A stretch of DNA of 64,000 nucleotides from Larix kaempferi (GCA_027924585.1 BSBM01000106.1:37277501-37341500), one strand, 5' to 3'. Shown: positions 47,488 through 59,101, numbered from the stretch's first letter. The notes: generated from the sequence alone by a model not told the origin. A program made the numbers and translations.

Positions 47488-50001
47488 TCAAAGCTTTGGT
47501 TGGAGAAATTGCTGCAGAATCTGAAGGAGTGGATCCCCGGTAGCATCCTCGGTTTGCATTTCGGGCCACTGACGCCTTTGGAGTGTCAAGGAGGATTGCT
47601 TGGAAGGCTGTAGATGAAGAAGAACCCTGTCAGCTACGTGGAAAATGCGCTCAGAACGGTGCTGATCGGCTTGTTGTTTTAGGCGAATTCTGGCCATGTG
47701 AAGATTGTCCTGCAGAATGAGAAGAATCTGATCGCGGTTTCGAAGAACCGAGTCAATTTCCTGAACTGGAGAGCTGCTAATGGTGTATGGAAGAAGAACA
47801 GGCGGTGTTTTTCCATAGACTGCTTCATATGGTGTCCTTTGAGATGTGGTATTGTACCACCAAAGCGCTGCTAGGAAATCCATAGAAATAGTTGGCCAAA
47901 GCTGTGTAGGGATGGGCACAGGTTTGAGCAATCCCGAAAGGAGTGTCGTTTCCCCCTTGTTGACTTGGAAAGTATCATTGTCAGCCACCATCTGTTGAAT
48001 TGTCATTTTTAGTCCCGACCAGAAGAAGTTACATTGTTCCCGGTCATACATTTTGCAGAACCCAGAGTGCCTTGTTAATGAAGAAGCATGGACTTCATAG
48101 AAGAGATAGCCCTGTTGAACATATTGCAACCAATTTGGAACAAGCAGGGAAAGAGCTGTAAGAGAAACTGGGTCATCAATTGTGCGAGAAGGAGCATCTT
48201 CCACCATATTGTACTTACCCTTCTTGTAAGTGATCACATAGGGACAACCCATGAGTTGGATAACCCATTGCAGGTGTGTTGGGGAGGAGACCCATTGTTC
48301 CAAAAAAAGTTCCAGACTCGGGAGATCAGTCTTGATGCAGAAATAATTCCCTAATAGGTATGGCTGACACTTCTGTACTGCATGCAAAATAGCCATCATT
48401 TCCTGCTGAGAGGTAGATGTGGCTACATTCTTACCGGAAAGGCCTCTTGAAGGCAGCAAGCGCATTGGTTCAGCAAAGATACTTGCATATCTATCCAAGG
48501 AAGTAGTGGAGACTGTTGATGGGTGCATCTGAATGGAATTGAGCTGAGCGATGACACCATGTGAATTCTTCTTAAGGATTTTTTCCAGGCGATGTGAACT
48601 GATGATGCAGAGAGACCCTGGTTGTAAGCCCATAAATTTGTGTTGTGCCCCCTTGACTTTGAACTGCATCCAAAGTTCTGCAAAATCCCATAAGATGGGG
48701 CCAAGTGTGCGTAACCATTGAACGCCCAAAACCACATCACATCCGCCTAAGGACAAGGCAAACATGTCAGAGCGTAGGTTATAATCTTCCATAGAGATAC
48801 GCACATTGTGACACTTCCCCTTGCAAGGTAAGGTACCCCCATTGGCAACCATGACTTCAAAGTTGGAGCAAGGATGGACAAAACAATCAGCCTGTTTGGC
48901 AATTCGAGGGTCAATGAAGTTATGAGTGCTACCAGAATCAATGAGGATGGTAAGAGGGAGCTTCTTGAAGTATCCCCTGACTCGCATTGTTTGTGGGGTG
49001 GTGACTCCAGTTACAGCATGGAGAGAGATCTCGGGTGGTTCGTCCTGAAATGGGGTGTCAACAGGCAGGTGTTGAATGTCGACCTGATCATTTACTGTAT
49101 CTGTAGCTTCTTCACCAATTTCTAAGGCAGGCAGAGAATCCACATCCAAGAGATAGAGCTTTTGTTGAACACATCTATGTCCCCGAGTGAATTTCTCATC
49201 ACAATTATAGCAAAGCCCTTTTTCCCGGCGTGCCTGCATTTCTATTTCAGACAAATGCTTGATAGGAGTTGGTTGAGGAGCAGGCGTGATGGGAGGTCGT
49301 TGGGAACCCATATTTCTGAAGGGAACAAAGGTGGGTTTGGAGCGTTGTTGAGCTGCGATCTTGTCCTCAGCCAGCTTAGCCAACCCTAGGACTTCCATCA
49401 TTGTGTTGGGACAAAACATTTTGACCTTTGAGCGGATTTCATCCTTGAGACCACTGATAAAACAACTCCTGTATAATTCATCCGACAATCCTTCTGTGTG
49501 ATTGGCCAGTTTCTCAAATTCCATTTGATACTCTCTCACTGTGCCAGTTTGGTGAAGTTTAGTGAGTGCTCCTGTGAAGTCGTCAAAAGCACTAGGACCA
49601 AATCGTGGCAAAATGAGTTGGCAAAAATCTGTCCAGTTTGGCTCGGGATGAGCTTTGATGTACCAACGGTACCATTGAAGGGCTTCCTGTTCCAAATGAA
49701 AGGATGCAAGTGGAACTTTCTGAACATCAAAAGTATTATGCAGACTGAAATATTGTTCTGCTCGGTATATCCATCCAGTCGGATCAGTACCATTGAAGCG
49801 AGGAAAATCAAGCTTCGGCCCACGAAAATTGCTAGAAGCAGAGAACCCAGTGGCTGCAAAAGATTCTGGCTGTCTGGTATTGTTCATGGATGAATGCTGA
49901 AGATGGAAGCTGAGAAATTTTTCATCCAGATCTTGGAGTTTGGTTTGGATGGCTGCAAGTGCTTCCTCCATGGTGTGTGCTCCTGCACGGGTGACAACCA
50001 T
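47488..50001 (-). CDS. Gag-protease ORF with RT deleted (837 aa)
   Basis: It begins at ATG (50001) and stays open to 47488. Residues about 60-210 form a retrotransposon gag core (LDFPRFNGTDPTGWIYRAEQ, CFISGLKDEI). Near 265 the knuckle CYNCDEKFTRGHRC is of the chromovirus/Reina type. Protease has ILIDSGSTHNFID near 355 and ends DVVLGVQWLRTLG. At about residue 525 the sequence passes from FAEPMRLLPSRG straight to LSGKNVATS of RNase H, so the entire RT, including its catalytic loop, is missing. RNase H keeps QEMMAILHAV and TDLPSLELF but not its first Asp. Integrase keeps a damaged finger (NDTFQVNK, Cys lost) and SMDF, then jumps from ALWWYNTT to PYEAVYGKTPP, losing the second catalytic Asp and the Glu. 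Family members are about 1500 residues. It could make particles and protease only. Confidence 0.93.
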   Translation of the reverse strand: MVVTRAGAHTMEEALAAIQTKLQDLDEKFLSFHLQHSSMNNTRQPESFAATGFSASSNFRGPKLDFPRFNGTDPTGWIYRAEQYFSLHNTFDVQKVPLASFHLEQEALQWYRWYIKAHPEPNWTDFCQLILPRFGPSAFDDFTGALTKLHQTGTVREYQMEFEKLANHTEGLSDELYRSCFISGLKDEIRSKVKMFCPNTMMEVLGLAKLAEDKIAAQQRSKPTFVPFRNMGSQRPPITPAPQPTPIKHLSEIEMQARREKGLCYNCDEKFTRGHRCVQQKLYLLDVDSLPALEIGEEATDTVNDQVDIQHLPVDTPFQDEPPEISLHAVTGVTTPQTMRVRGYFKKLPLTILIDSGSTHNFIDPRIAKQADCFVHPCSNFEVMVANGGTLPCKGKCHNVRISMEDYNLRSDMFALSLGGCDVVLGVQWLRTLGPILWDFAELWMQFKVKGAQHKFMGLQPGSLCIISSHRLEKILKKNSHGVIAQLNSIQMHPSTVSTTSLDRYASIFAEPMRLLPSRGLSGKNVATSTSQQEMMAILHAVQKCQPYLLGNYFCIKTDLPSLELFLEQWVSSPTHLQWVIQLMGCPYVITYKKGKYNMVEDAPSRTIDDPVSLTALSLLVPNWLQYVQQGYLFYEVHASSLTRHSGFCKMYDREQCNFFWSGLKMTIQQMVADNDTFQVNKGETTLLSGLLKPVPIPTQLWPTISMDFLAALWWYNTTSQRTPYEAVYGKTPPVLLPYTISSSPVQEIDSVLRNRDQILLILQDNLHMARIRLKQQADQHRSERIFHVADRVLLHLQPSKQSSLTLQRRQWPEMQTEDATGDPLLQILQQFLQPKL

Positions 50002-50934
50002 AACCCGTTTTTTTTTTTTTTTGGACTGGAGCGGCTACGGCTCGGATTTCTTTTTTTATACAAACTGGAGCGGCTACGGCTCGGAAGGAATCTGGAACAA
50101 CTCCGAACAGCTGGATCTGGAACGGCTTGCAAAATGGATCTGAAACGGCGCAGCAGTGATCGACAATAGTTCAGCTGAAAGTAGATATGGACCCCAGGTA
50201 TGTGCGGCTTCCTAACAGTTCAGGGGTTTCACTCGGCCACCAATGCTGTCTGACGGCTTGCGTATTGGGGCAGTACCCCTCACTCCACGGCTCAGGTAAA
50301 ACTGATAACCGCTTTGCCACAAACGACAGCTCTTGGTTTACCTCACGGGTGGGAACTAGTCAATCAGGTAGGGGTCGTTGCCCTTTTCGCTGACAGGTCC
50401 TCTCAATGGGCCAGCTACTTCGGGGTTCCTGTGGTACTCCTCACAATGAGTTTTAGGGCTTATGCCCAAGTACTTCCCACAGTTAAGCGGATAGGGATTA
50501 TTCCCAAATCCGAACCTGCAACAGAAAAAATTTGGGCAGAAATTCCACCCAATGTTCAAAAACCGGATCTATATTGCTCAGAATCGCTATTATAGCATGT
50601 TTCCAGAACTGGAACAACCACTCTGCTTCTACCCATGAAAGCGGAATACAAATCTGGGCACTCAGTCAAAAGATTTTCTCGCCGCAATTTCCGCGGCCGT
50701 CATCGAAATTCTGAAAAATTGCTGATTTTAAATCCGCGATATCTCCACTTTTAGAACTCCAAATGAGATGATTTTTTTTTTTGAAACTGCGTATTTTTGA
50801 AAGAGGAATTCAGATATGCAATCCGTTTCTTCTGATTTTGTGCAGAAAGTTTCAGAAATTGATCTGAAAGTCGCCGCCCAAAAAAAGAAAAAAAAAATCC
50901 CCACTTGTGCCAAGGAAAGTGCTCTGATACCAAA
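50002..50934 (-). other. Leader and primer site of gypsy element 2
   Basis: A 933-bp leader between the 5' LTR and the ATG. On the minus strand TGGTATCAGAGCACTTTCC lies just after the LTR. A run of T (plus strand, 50008-50022) and two GGCTACGGCTCGGA copies lie close to the ATG. No coding. Confidence 0.85.
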
Positions 50935-51318
50935 TGTGATGAACCTGCAATAATTAATTAATGCAAATACACAAGATATCAGAAGTAACAGAATAGAATC
51001 ACTTTTATATTGATCACGGGCCACTTCAAGGGGGCAACCTCCTTTGAGCAAGCTCAATACAATTAACTTCACGGTCCTTCAATGACCTCCACACACACTT
51101 ATATACTAAGTCTATGCCCAATACTATGACTCAAAACCATGGGACATATAATACTACGGGACGACTTACAAAGCATATGCGTCCAATACTATGGGTCAAT
51201 ACTATGGGATAATATAAACTACGGATCAACAAATACTACGGGACGACTTACAAAGCATATGCGTCCAACAACAATATACTAACATAGTAAAGAGAAGGGT
51301 TAACATGGGTTCCTAACA
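50935..51318 (-). repeat. Right (5') LTR of gypsy element 2
   Basis: 384 bp, from TGTTAGGAACCC (minus strand) to TTCATCACA. Promoter motif TATATAAG at 51098-51105 on the minus strand. Confidence 0.95.
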
Positions 51319-53160
51319 TTCACTCATTACACCTTGCAAAGGAGTTTGATTTATAAATTTTAACATCTCGAAAATCTTCTCTCATCACCTTGCTAAAGGA
51401 GGATTATGATACTGGAGGCAAACCGATACTTTTGATTCCATCATTAGCAATTTTTCATAGAAAACTATGGGACATATTAGATGGAAATAATTTCAAGGTT
51501 GTCCTTGTTCCATCTTCACTGATTAATCATGTAAGATGTGGATATTTGTATGAATTATCTTCTACAATTTTATTAATAGTAGCTACCAGTGCAACAGTGT
51601 TCGTCTAGATTTTTCCAAGCCACTGTTACCATGCATAGCTCTCACATCACCATTCAAGAACATGCTTTTATAATTGTATAAACTGCTCCTTTTTATCCCA
51701 TGGCATTTATACCATGCATTTTGATAGACGTCTATTGTGTCTAATCTCATTGTAAACATGCTTCTTTTTCTGTCATCTCCTTCTTTTGACACAGGAGCAT
51801 TTGATCCCATAGAATTTATAACATACCGTCTTCTTGAATTTCCATTCATGCCATGAAATTTATTTAGACATTCAACTATCGATTTTTGACATACAAATAT
51901 TTGAGCAACAATGTTCAGTGACAATTTTTGAAAGGAATGCACCCTGATCAATTCCAAGCCTGTAAGGTACCGATGTTGAATTTCTTTCAAAAATTTTAGT
52001 TCCAACTTGTCTTTTTACGGAATTGTATGGCCTTGTTCCATTACATTTAACATATATATATTCACAATGGGGAGTACCTGGAAGGACCATCTATAAAGGA
52101 CATTCTTTAAAAATATTCCAAATGTTGACCATACCTTCATCTGTTTCTTTTTTTAGTATAACATCCAGAGGAACATCATCGAGGTCAAGAAAATTGTTTG
52201 TAGGCCATCTTATAAGAGAGCCTTCAAATACACCACAATCCTCACAATTGAATAATACTTTATGAACTAAAATACCAAACTCACCAGCATCTAGTGCTTT
52301 GAATTGTACAATGTCTCCCTAAAAAATAGTTGACACTATTCCCTGAGCAACATACTGTGGCTTTAAAGAACATTGATGTATCAAATTAATTTTCTCTCCC
52401 ACAAACCTGACATTGTGATTTTCTCTTAATACTTTCAAAGTAGTTTCAAATTGATTATTGTTGAAATTGCTTTCAATAGGAAGCAATGTTTATGTATTAA
52501 AATCTATGATTCTTTTAATAGCCCATACAACAAAACCTCCACTTCCCAACCCTGGAAAACATGCCATACAAGAAAACACCACTTCATCCACCAGAATACC
52601 ACCCAAAAATGTTACCCCAACAAAATTAGTCCCACTCACATTTGTTACAAACCTATGGAAATACAATCCTAGCTTTCCGAACACTTATGTAACAACTTAA
52701 GTTTTCTCATAATAAAATAAGATTTATTCTTAGTTGTTATGATATGTTCTACACTAAACGAAGTAGAAGCTGCTATATCATTCACCTCATTCTCGCTAAG
52801 AGAAGACCCAATGTGGTTAATGATCTCAGATACAGGCCATTGAATATAACCACCAACAACCTCTAACAATGTATCTGGACCTTTTGATCGATAGGGCAAT
52901 GGAAGACTTGCATTTAAAGTCTTGGTAACATTTACAATGATACATCCATCATGAATGGTGATATTATGCAATATATTTATTTTTGGAAAAGAAATTCCTT
53001 CAACAACTTTCAATCCATTAAAAAGCAGGTCCAAACATTGGTTAGAACCAAAATCCATTTCATAAACAATATCTGAAATATAAAATAATAGGACACATTG
53101 TTCAGAACCAAAATCCAGTTCAGAAGCGATTTATGAAATATAAAATAAGAAGAGCACATT
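51319..53160 (-). pseudogene. DUF7869-like transposase gene, 5' part
   Basis: This is the minus-strand N-terminal half of the gene whose 3' part lies at 45655-47069. Order: 53058-52669 (TLLEVVGGYIQWPVSEIINH, resembling the DUF8039-type domain of plant transposon proteins), about 52330-52100 (QYVAQGIVSTI, then DIVQFKALDAGEFGILVH), 52005-51583 (IFVCQKSIVECLNKFHGMNG), then KLFPSNMSHSFL and IGLPPVS and DFRDVKIYKSNSFARCNE up to the insertion. The C-Q-K-S-(F/I) and 'RCNE' patterns fit DUF7869 proteins. Several stops and shifts are present. A 63-bp local duplication lies at 53033-53160. Confidence 0.65.
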
Positions 53161-53227
53161 AAAAATCATATTTATTTTAAACAAAGAATAATTTTTCCAC
53201 TAGTATATATTATCAAATAAGTCAATT

Positions 53228-53535
53228 AGAAGGGTCATGGCACGTCCCCTCCCATCGATCCGATGCAAGGAAGGGAACATGATCCAATTATTGCAGCTTT
53301 TATGTTTAATATTTTAAAAACAAAGAAGTTTAATTGTTAAATATTATATCATAGAATATGAGAGGTGCGGGGTCCATTCGCCCCTGAATGATTTCTTGTT
53401 TCCAGATTGGTCCGACCGAGTCACCTTTATCATTCCTTAACGAGTGATCACTGCCAGATTGGGTGGGATTAACTGCTGTTGGTATCACTTTGCTGCCCTA
53501 TCGGGACTCGACTCCCAGGATCTTATGGGCCATGG
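53228..53535. mobile_element. Fragment of a TGTAAT-family LTR
   Basis: CGATGCAAGGAAGGGAACATG with GTCCCCTCCC in front matches the LTR of the nested element (CAATGCAAGGAAGGGAACAT at 34860). The rest (GGACTCGACTCCCAGGATC) has no partner in the window. A worn fragment. Confidence 0.55.
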
Positions 53536-53539
53536 CCTT

Positions 53540-53945
53540 TAGATTGTTGTTGATTGGACGGATATGTGAACACCTATATACAACATTTATATATATCCAT
53601 AATGGCGAACAAAAGAAGGATCAACTGACCCTTCTTACAATCTAGAAATATTACGAAAATAATACTGGGCAGAAGAAGCATCTCCTACCCATTCATTTAT
53701 GAGGGAATTTTAAAAATATTCAACCTACGAATGATAGGCCATCAATTCATGTATATCCAAAATGGTGAACACGGGAAGAATACTGAGCACAACAAGGGTT
53801 GGCCAACCCTTCATTTACGAGATAAATTTGAAAATATTTAATCTACGAAGGCTATGTCGACAATTCCCGACTTTTGACTTCCGCTATAAATAGTAAGGAC
53901 CCATACATCATCTAAGTTCTAACATATAAAAATGTTTGTCACGAC
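53540..53945. repeat. Palindrome-rich repeat unit, left part
   Basis: One unit of about 430 bp, cut by the copia element at 53945 and continued at 59976. It contains AAGAAGGATCAACTGACCCTTC and AAGGGTTGGCCAACCCTT. Confidence 0.8.
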
Positions 53946-54653
53946 TGTTTAGATATCCACATCATCATTTTCAAGACCTTGCATGCAAACTCTAGGGTTT
54001 GCATGCATTTTGCATGCATCCCAGTCACCAGGTTGATTCCTCCAGCACCTTAGCCACTTCATTCTAGCACCTGGGAGCTTCTTACATCGGAGTTTCATCC
54101 CTCCTAGTCAGGAAGGCACCCACTTCTCACCTACTGCCAGAGAAGGGCGCACTTCTTCACCTACCACTTCAGTTACACTCAGTTAGCTCCGATTCTCCTT
54201 GATTTGAGGCTAGTTTCACTCCTGATTGACTGTTTCACTCCGTTGGACCTCCAGATTGATTAGATGACTTGTTCTGACTTCAGTTAAGCCTCCCATGCTC
54301 CCTCCATTGAGCCTCCTTCCCTTAATTAGTGCTACACACTTCAGTTACACTTGTTACACTCAGTTAGACTCAGATTGACACCTGGATGACTGGTTCTTGT
54401 GCATTGATGACCACCACCGATTGATGATGAGGACTCCTAGTTGGAGCCAAGCTACACCATTCAGTAATTCGAATGACCTTCTTATTCAATTCTAATTGCT
54501 CAGTCATTGTTACTGTATTGTATTGTAATTATTCACCCTCATTGGGATATTGAGCACTGATGCATGCTTTGAACAGTTTTACACCATTTTTCTGAGTTTC
54601 ATCTATTGTGATTGATTTACTTGTTCATTAGATCTGCTATGACTAATTTTACA
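53946..54653 (+). repeat. 5' LTR of the copia element
   Basis: TGTTTAGATATCC to AATTTTACA. Near its start it carries TGCATGCAAAC and GTTTGCATGCA as an inverted pair (53980-54008), followed by another TGCATGCA, and further on repeated CAGTTACACT motifs. Confidence 0.95.
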
Positions 54654-54666
54654 TGGTATCAGAGCC
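54654..54666 (+). promoter_or_regulatory. Primer-binding site (initiator tRNA-Met) of copia element
   Basis: TGGTATCAGAGCC directly follows the LTR. Confidence 0.9.
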
Positions 54667-55032
54667 ATTGCAGGGAAAAGATTTCTTTTCTACAGGTGAT
54701 ATACAAGGAGATTTGAGTGAATTTACTCAAAATTACAAAGTTTTGGCATGAAAGATCTCAAGAGCATTCGCTCCTGTGCATGCAAAGCTTGAAAATACTT
54801 CCAATACCACTCCAGAAGTTTGAGTTTCCAATAAATATTGGAATTGATACATTAGACCCATTCAACATTGCTTTATCTCCAATCCCAGGTGTGATGCAAC
54901 TCTAAAAGGGTGGATTGTTCGACCTCACTATTCTTGTATTGATTGTGATTTGTAGGTTATTGTCTCCTCCAATTGCATTCGCTACCTTGCTTTGGAAAGT
55001 CTTTCTACATCAAAGTGAACTCGCTCCTAGCA

Positions 55033-55850
55033 ATGGAATACTCTTCTTCAAAGCCTATCCTCACCCCTTTCAATTATTTTGATTGGAAAGAAGATATGGA
55101 GATCACGTTACGTTCAAAAGGATACTATAGAGTCACTGTTGGCCTCGAATTGGAGCCAAGCCAATTGTAAGAAAGAACAAAACACTACAACAAGCTTGAT
55201 GAAGCTTATGGTCTTCTTTGCCTCTCTATTTCCAAAGATCTTCACTTCCATCTCAGTGGATTGAAGACTCCAAAATAAATATGGGAGCAACTTGAAACAC
55301 TTTTTGGAAATCAGGACGAGCTTAGGGATTTTCAATTAGAGAATGAATTGATTGCTCTTAGTCCTGAGAATTTCGAGACCATCAATGAGTTTTTCACAAA
55401 ATTCAAGCACTTGACATTGCAGTTGAAGAACAGTGGAGTTATCAAAGAGGATAAGCAATTGATCCTCTCTATTCTCACCAAGCTTGGTAAAGACTATTCG
55501 GTATTTGTCTCTACTTTCAATTCCGGTCGGCTAACTACCCCGAATTGGAAGATGCCTACCTTGAATGCCTTCATTGAGTCCATCACAAAAGTGCATGATA
55601 AGTTGATTCAAATGAGGTCCATAAGCTCCAAATATTCAGCCCTATTTGTTCAAGGACCCAAGAATTCGAATGGTAAAGGAAAGCAAAAGAAAGAGAAGCC
55701 CAAATTCGAACCTCACAAGTAAAGAGAGAAAGGAAAGTAGACGGATGCACCATCTAGTTCAAAAATCAAGCAAAAGGGAAAAGAGGGTAAGGAAAAATAT
55801 AAATGTACTTATTGCAACCGTGGCTTTCATCCCGAAAGTTCATGCATGAA
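55033..55850 (+). pseudogene. Copia gag
   Basis: Starts at ATG 55033 (MEYSSSKPILTPFNYFDWKE), the usual copia gag opening. The UBN2-type core has IWEQLETLFGNQDELRDFQ and TINEFFTKFKHLTLQLKNSG. The CCHC knuckle CTYCNRGFHPESSC lies at about 55804-55845. In-frame stops at 55168, 55276, 55720 and 55737 break it. Gag forms the particle and binds RNA. Confidence 0.9.
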
Positions 55851-56160
55851 GAATATTATAGATCAAATGGCCCTCCTTTTGGAAAAGAATAACATAACTC
55901 TTCCTGACAGTGCAAGGAAGAAGGATAGGAATGATGATCATGAAAGAGGACAAGCACTCATGGCAACTGTTTTGAAGCCCACTACTCTTTTGATAGATTC
56001 GGGTGCCTCGAATCATATGGCTGCAAATATTGATTCTTTTTATTCATTCGATCCAAACAGCTCCATCCCCATCCATTTGGGAGATGACTCAAAAATTTCT
56101 TCAAAGGGCAAAGGTACAATCCATGTTGACCATGGAAGCTTTTAGAATGTTCTCTATGTG
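55851..56160 (+). pseudogene. Copia protease
   Basis: Aspartic protease with LLIDSGASNHMAAN near 55987, and NVLYVPSLDSNLLSM just after the TAG at 56143. The catalytic D-S-G is intact; the stop kills it. Confidence 0.88.
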
Positions 56161-57250
56161 CCTTCCTTGGATTCAAATCTTCTTTCTATGTATCAAATGA
56201 AACACACTGGTGAACCAAAGCAAGTTACATTCAGCCCTAATACAATTGAAATTTCTGATATCAAAAGTGGAAGACTTGTTGCAGTCGGAAAGGCGAACCA
56301 CACTGCAAAATGCTATGAGTTTTCTCACTTTATTCTTCTTGCAAAGTCCACTGCTCTTCGCACACATGGTAATGAGGTTAGTAGGCTTTGGAATGAAATA
56401 TTTGGATATCTTAATTATAAGTATTTGCTATTTTTATCAAACAAATCCATGGTAGATGGTCTTCCACAACTCCGTTCTTCGAAGGGAATATGCACTGGTT
56501 GCATTATTGGGAAGCACCTCGAGCATAGGTTCGACCACGACAAAGTTAGCAGAGCTTCTACAGTTTTGGGGATGATACATTCCGATATCAGTGGTCTATT
56601 GCCCCACATGTCGTTAAATGGTTCAAGGTATGTTTTGACATTTATTGATGATTTTTCCCGCTTTACATGGGTATTTTTTCTAAAAAACAAGTCAGAAGTG
56701 CTTGGAAAATTCAAGGATTTTAAGGCTTCTGTTGAGACCGCCACTGAGAGCAAGATCAAAGCTCTTCGATATGATAATTGTGGATAATATATCAAGGCCA
56801 AGTTGCTGCAACTTTGTGTCCAAAGCGGAATTCATATCCAACATACAGTTCCCTACACACCCCAGCAGAACGGTGTAGCGGAAAGAAAAAATCGGTCACT
56901 GAAAGAGATGGCTACTTGCATGATTGAATCAAAAGGTTTGGCTACAAATCTTTGGGATGAAGCAATCAATGTTGCTACATACATTCAGAACTGAGTTCCA
57001 CATTCATCCGTCAAAGGTATGACTCCTTTCGAAGCATTCTTTGGTCACAAACCGGATGTGTCAAGCATTTTTGGCTCTACTGCATGGGCTAGAATTCCTT
57101 CCAAGAAGAGACGAGCTTTGGATCCACAAAGTATTGATTTCATACTGATAGGATATGGGGAAGAATGAAAATCATATAAACTCATGGATATCAGATCCAA
57201 AAAGATATTCATAGAGCGCAGTGTGCAATTTGAAGAACCGCTTTAAGATT
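56161..57250 (+). pseudogene. Copia integrase
   Basis: A GAG-pre-integrase region (RLWNEIFGYLNYKYL) and GICTGCIIGK represent the zinc finger; its first His is altered (LGH is expected where FGY stands). The DDE core follows with MIHSDISGLL (first Asp), FIDDFSRFTWVFF, ALRYDNCG (second Asp) and TPQQNGVAERKNRSL (Glu). Stops occur at 56785, 56992, 57166 and 57244. Confidence 0.9.
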
Positions 57251-58210
57251 TGCAACTAGTCGAGGAAGAAACTGCCATTTCACCGCCTTCACTAGAAGAA
57301 GATCCGTGCAGCGATAATGAAGGTATGAGTTCTGATATTTCTGATATTTTAGCAGCACATGGTGATCATGACATATCAGGTTCGGAATCCGACCATTATG
57401 ATCCTCCTCCGTTACCAAAGTGGGCCCAAAACACTCTTCAATCTGCTGGTTTGAACATTGGAAATCCTGCTGATTCAAGACGAACAAGAGCAGACTTTCA
57501 AAGAGCAAGTATGGCTCTTTCTATTTCTGATCCATTACTTCCTAAGATTTGTTATTTGATGACCGGTTCATATCCCACAACATACTATCATGCCCACTGA
57601 GATCCGAGATGGCAAAGTGCCATGGATGAAGAGTACAATTCTCTTCAAAAGAACAATACATGGGAGCTAGTTTCTCTTCCACCTAGAAGAAAATTAGTCA
57701 AATGTAAATGGGTCTACCACACGAAAGTTGCTGTTGATGGCTCTATCAGCAAATACAAAGCAAGGTTGGTGGAAAAAGGTTTCTCCCAATTCCAAGGAGT
57801 GGACTACACTGAGACCTTTGCACCGGTTGCAAAGATGGATTCCATCCGCCTTGTTTTGGCCATTTCCGCATCCAAGCACTGGGAAGTGCACCACATGGAT
57901 GTGAAGAGTGATTTTCTACATGGAGACCTTGCTGAAGAGGTATATATGCAGCATCTAGAAGGATACACATCAGATCCATCATTAGTTTGCAGATTGAAGA
58001 AATCTTTGTATGGGTTAAAACAGGCCCCAAGAGCTTGGTATGCAAAGATGGACCCCTTCCCTCTTTCTCAGAATTTCAAAAGATGCAAATCAGATCCGAA
58101 TGTGTATCTTCAGGAAGTTAAAGGTAATTTGTTGGTTATTGTACTTTATGTTGATGATATTCTCATTACTAGTAGCACTCTTCAATAAACAAGCTAAAAA
58201 CTGCCTTAAA
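57251..58210 (+). pseudogene. Copia reverse transcriptase
   Basis: After an acidic linker (57251-57600) RT begins with WQSAMDEEYNSLQKNNTWEL, then WVYHTKVAVDGSISKYKARL, FAPVAKMDSIRLVLA, MDVKSDFLHGDL, SLYGLKQAPRAWY and the active site YVDD (58147-58158). MDVKSDFLHG has Ser where most copia elements have Asn or Thr-Ala. A TGA at 57598 and a TAA at 58186 interrupt it, and a frameshift follows at about 58190-58223. Confidence 0.93.
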
Positions 58211-59101
58211 TCTAGCTTTTGACATGAGCGATTTGGGCTTGCTGAGTCACTTTTTGGGCTTGGAGCTAGCTCAAAATTTTGATGGGATCACTATATCTCA
58301 GCAAAAATATGATTCTGACCTATTATTGAAGTTTAATATGGTTGAATGTAAGGCAGCCCCATTCCCATTCCTCTCAGGAATCAGTCTTGAGGAGGGAAAT
58401 TCTACACCCCTTGCAGATTGCATTATGTATCGACAGTTGATTGGTTCACTACTTTACTTGACACACTCAAGGATTGATATTTCATATGCCGTGAGTGCTG
58501 TGTCAAGGTATATGCAGTAGCCCCATGAGCTTCATTTGCGAACAGCCAAGCGGATCTTGCAGTATGTGCAAGGTACGAAACATTTTGGCATAGATTATGC
58601 TGTAGATTCTGAGCTTGATTTCATTGGTTTTACTGATTCAGATTGGGCAGGTGATAGCATTGATCGGAAGTCCACTTCTGATTATGTTTTCATGATTGGT
58701 CATGGCCCTATTTGCTGGTCCAGCAAAAAGCAGGAAGCCATTGCACTTTCTTCAGCAGAGGCAGAGTATCGAGGGGCAGTCAATGCCTGCATTCAGGTAG
58801 TTTGGTTGTAGGGTATTCTTTCCGAGTTTGGTTTTGGTGGCACTACTTCGACTGTCCTCTTTTGTGACAATCAAAGTGCTATCAAGATATCCACATATCT
58901 AGTTTAGCGACAGAGGACCAAACACATTGAGATTCATATGCACTACATTCGACAGTTGGTGCATGATCGCACCATCATTCTGCAATATTGCCTTATCGAT
59001 GAGCAAATTTCAGACATCTTCACCAAGAGCTTCACTGAGAAGAAGTTCTCTTACCTCCGTTCACTATTGGGGGTGAGTTCCATGATGGTGGAGACAGATT
59101 G
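58211..59101 (+). pseudogene. Copia RT C-terminus and RNase H
   Basis: LLSHFLGLELAQNFDGITIS and YRQLIGSLLYLTHSRIDISY, then RNase H with GFTDSDWAGD (Asp), SSAEAEYRGA (Glu) and LFCDNQSAIKI (Asp), ending with KHIEIHMHYIRQ and IFTKSFTEKKF. It lies in the frame after the shift at about 58200. Stops at 58518, 58809 and about 58905 are TAG codons. Confidence 0.92.

Larger units (their letters stand above)
47075..51318 (-). mobile_element. Young gypsy element 2 lacking RT
   Basis: A compact 4244-bp minus-strand element. LTRs of 384 bp (47075-47458 and 50935-51318) differ at one base that I can see (CGAGGGG against CAAGGGG). Target duplication TTCAC (47070-47074 and 51319-51323) is perfect. The primer site TGGTATCAGAGC (initiator tRNA-Met) and the tract AAGGGAGAGGGG are intact. 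One ORF of 837 codons covers gag, protease and remnants of RNase H and integrase. It inserted in the DUF7869-like gene just after a RCNE motif. The near-identical LTRs make it the youngest insertion in the window. Confidence 0.96.
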
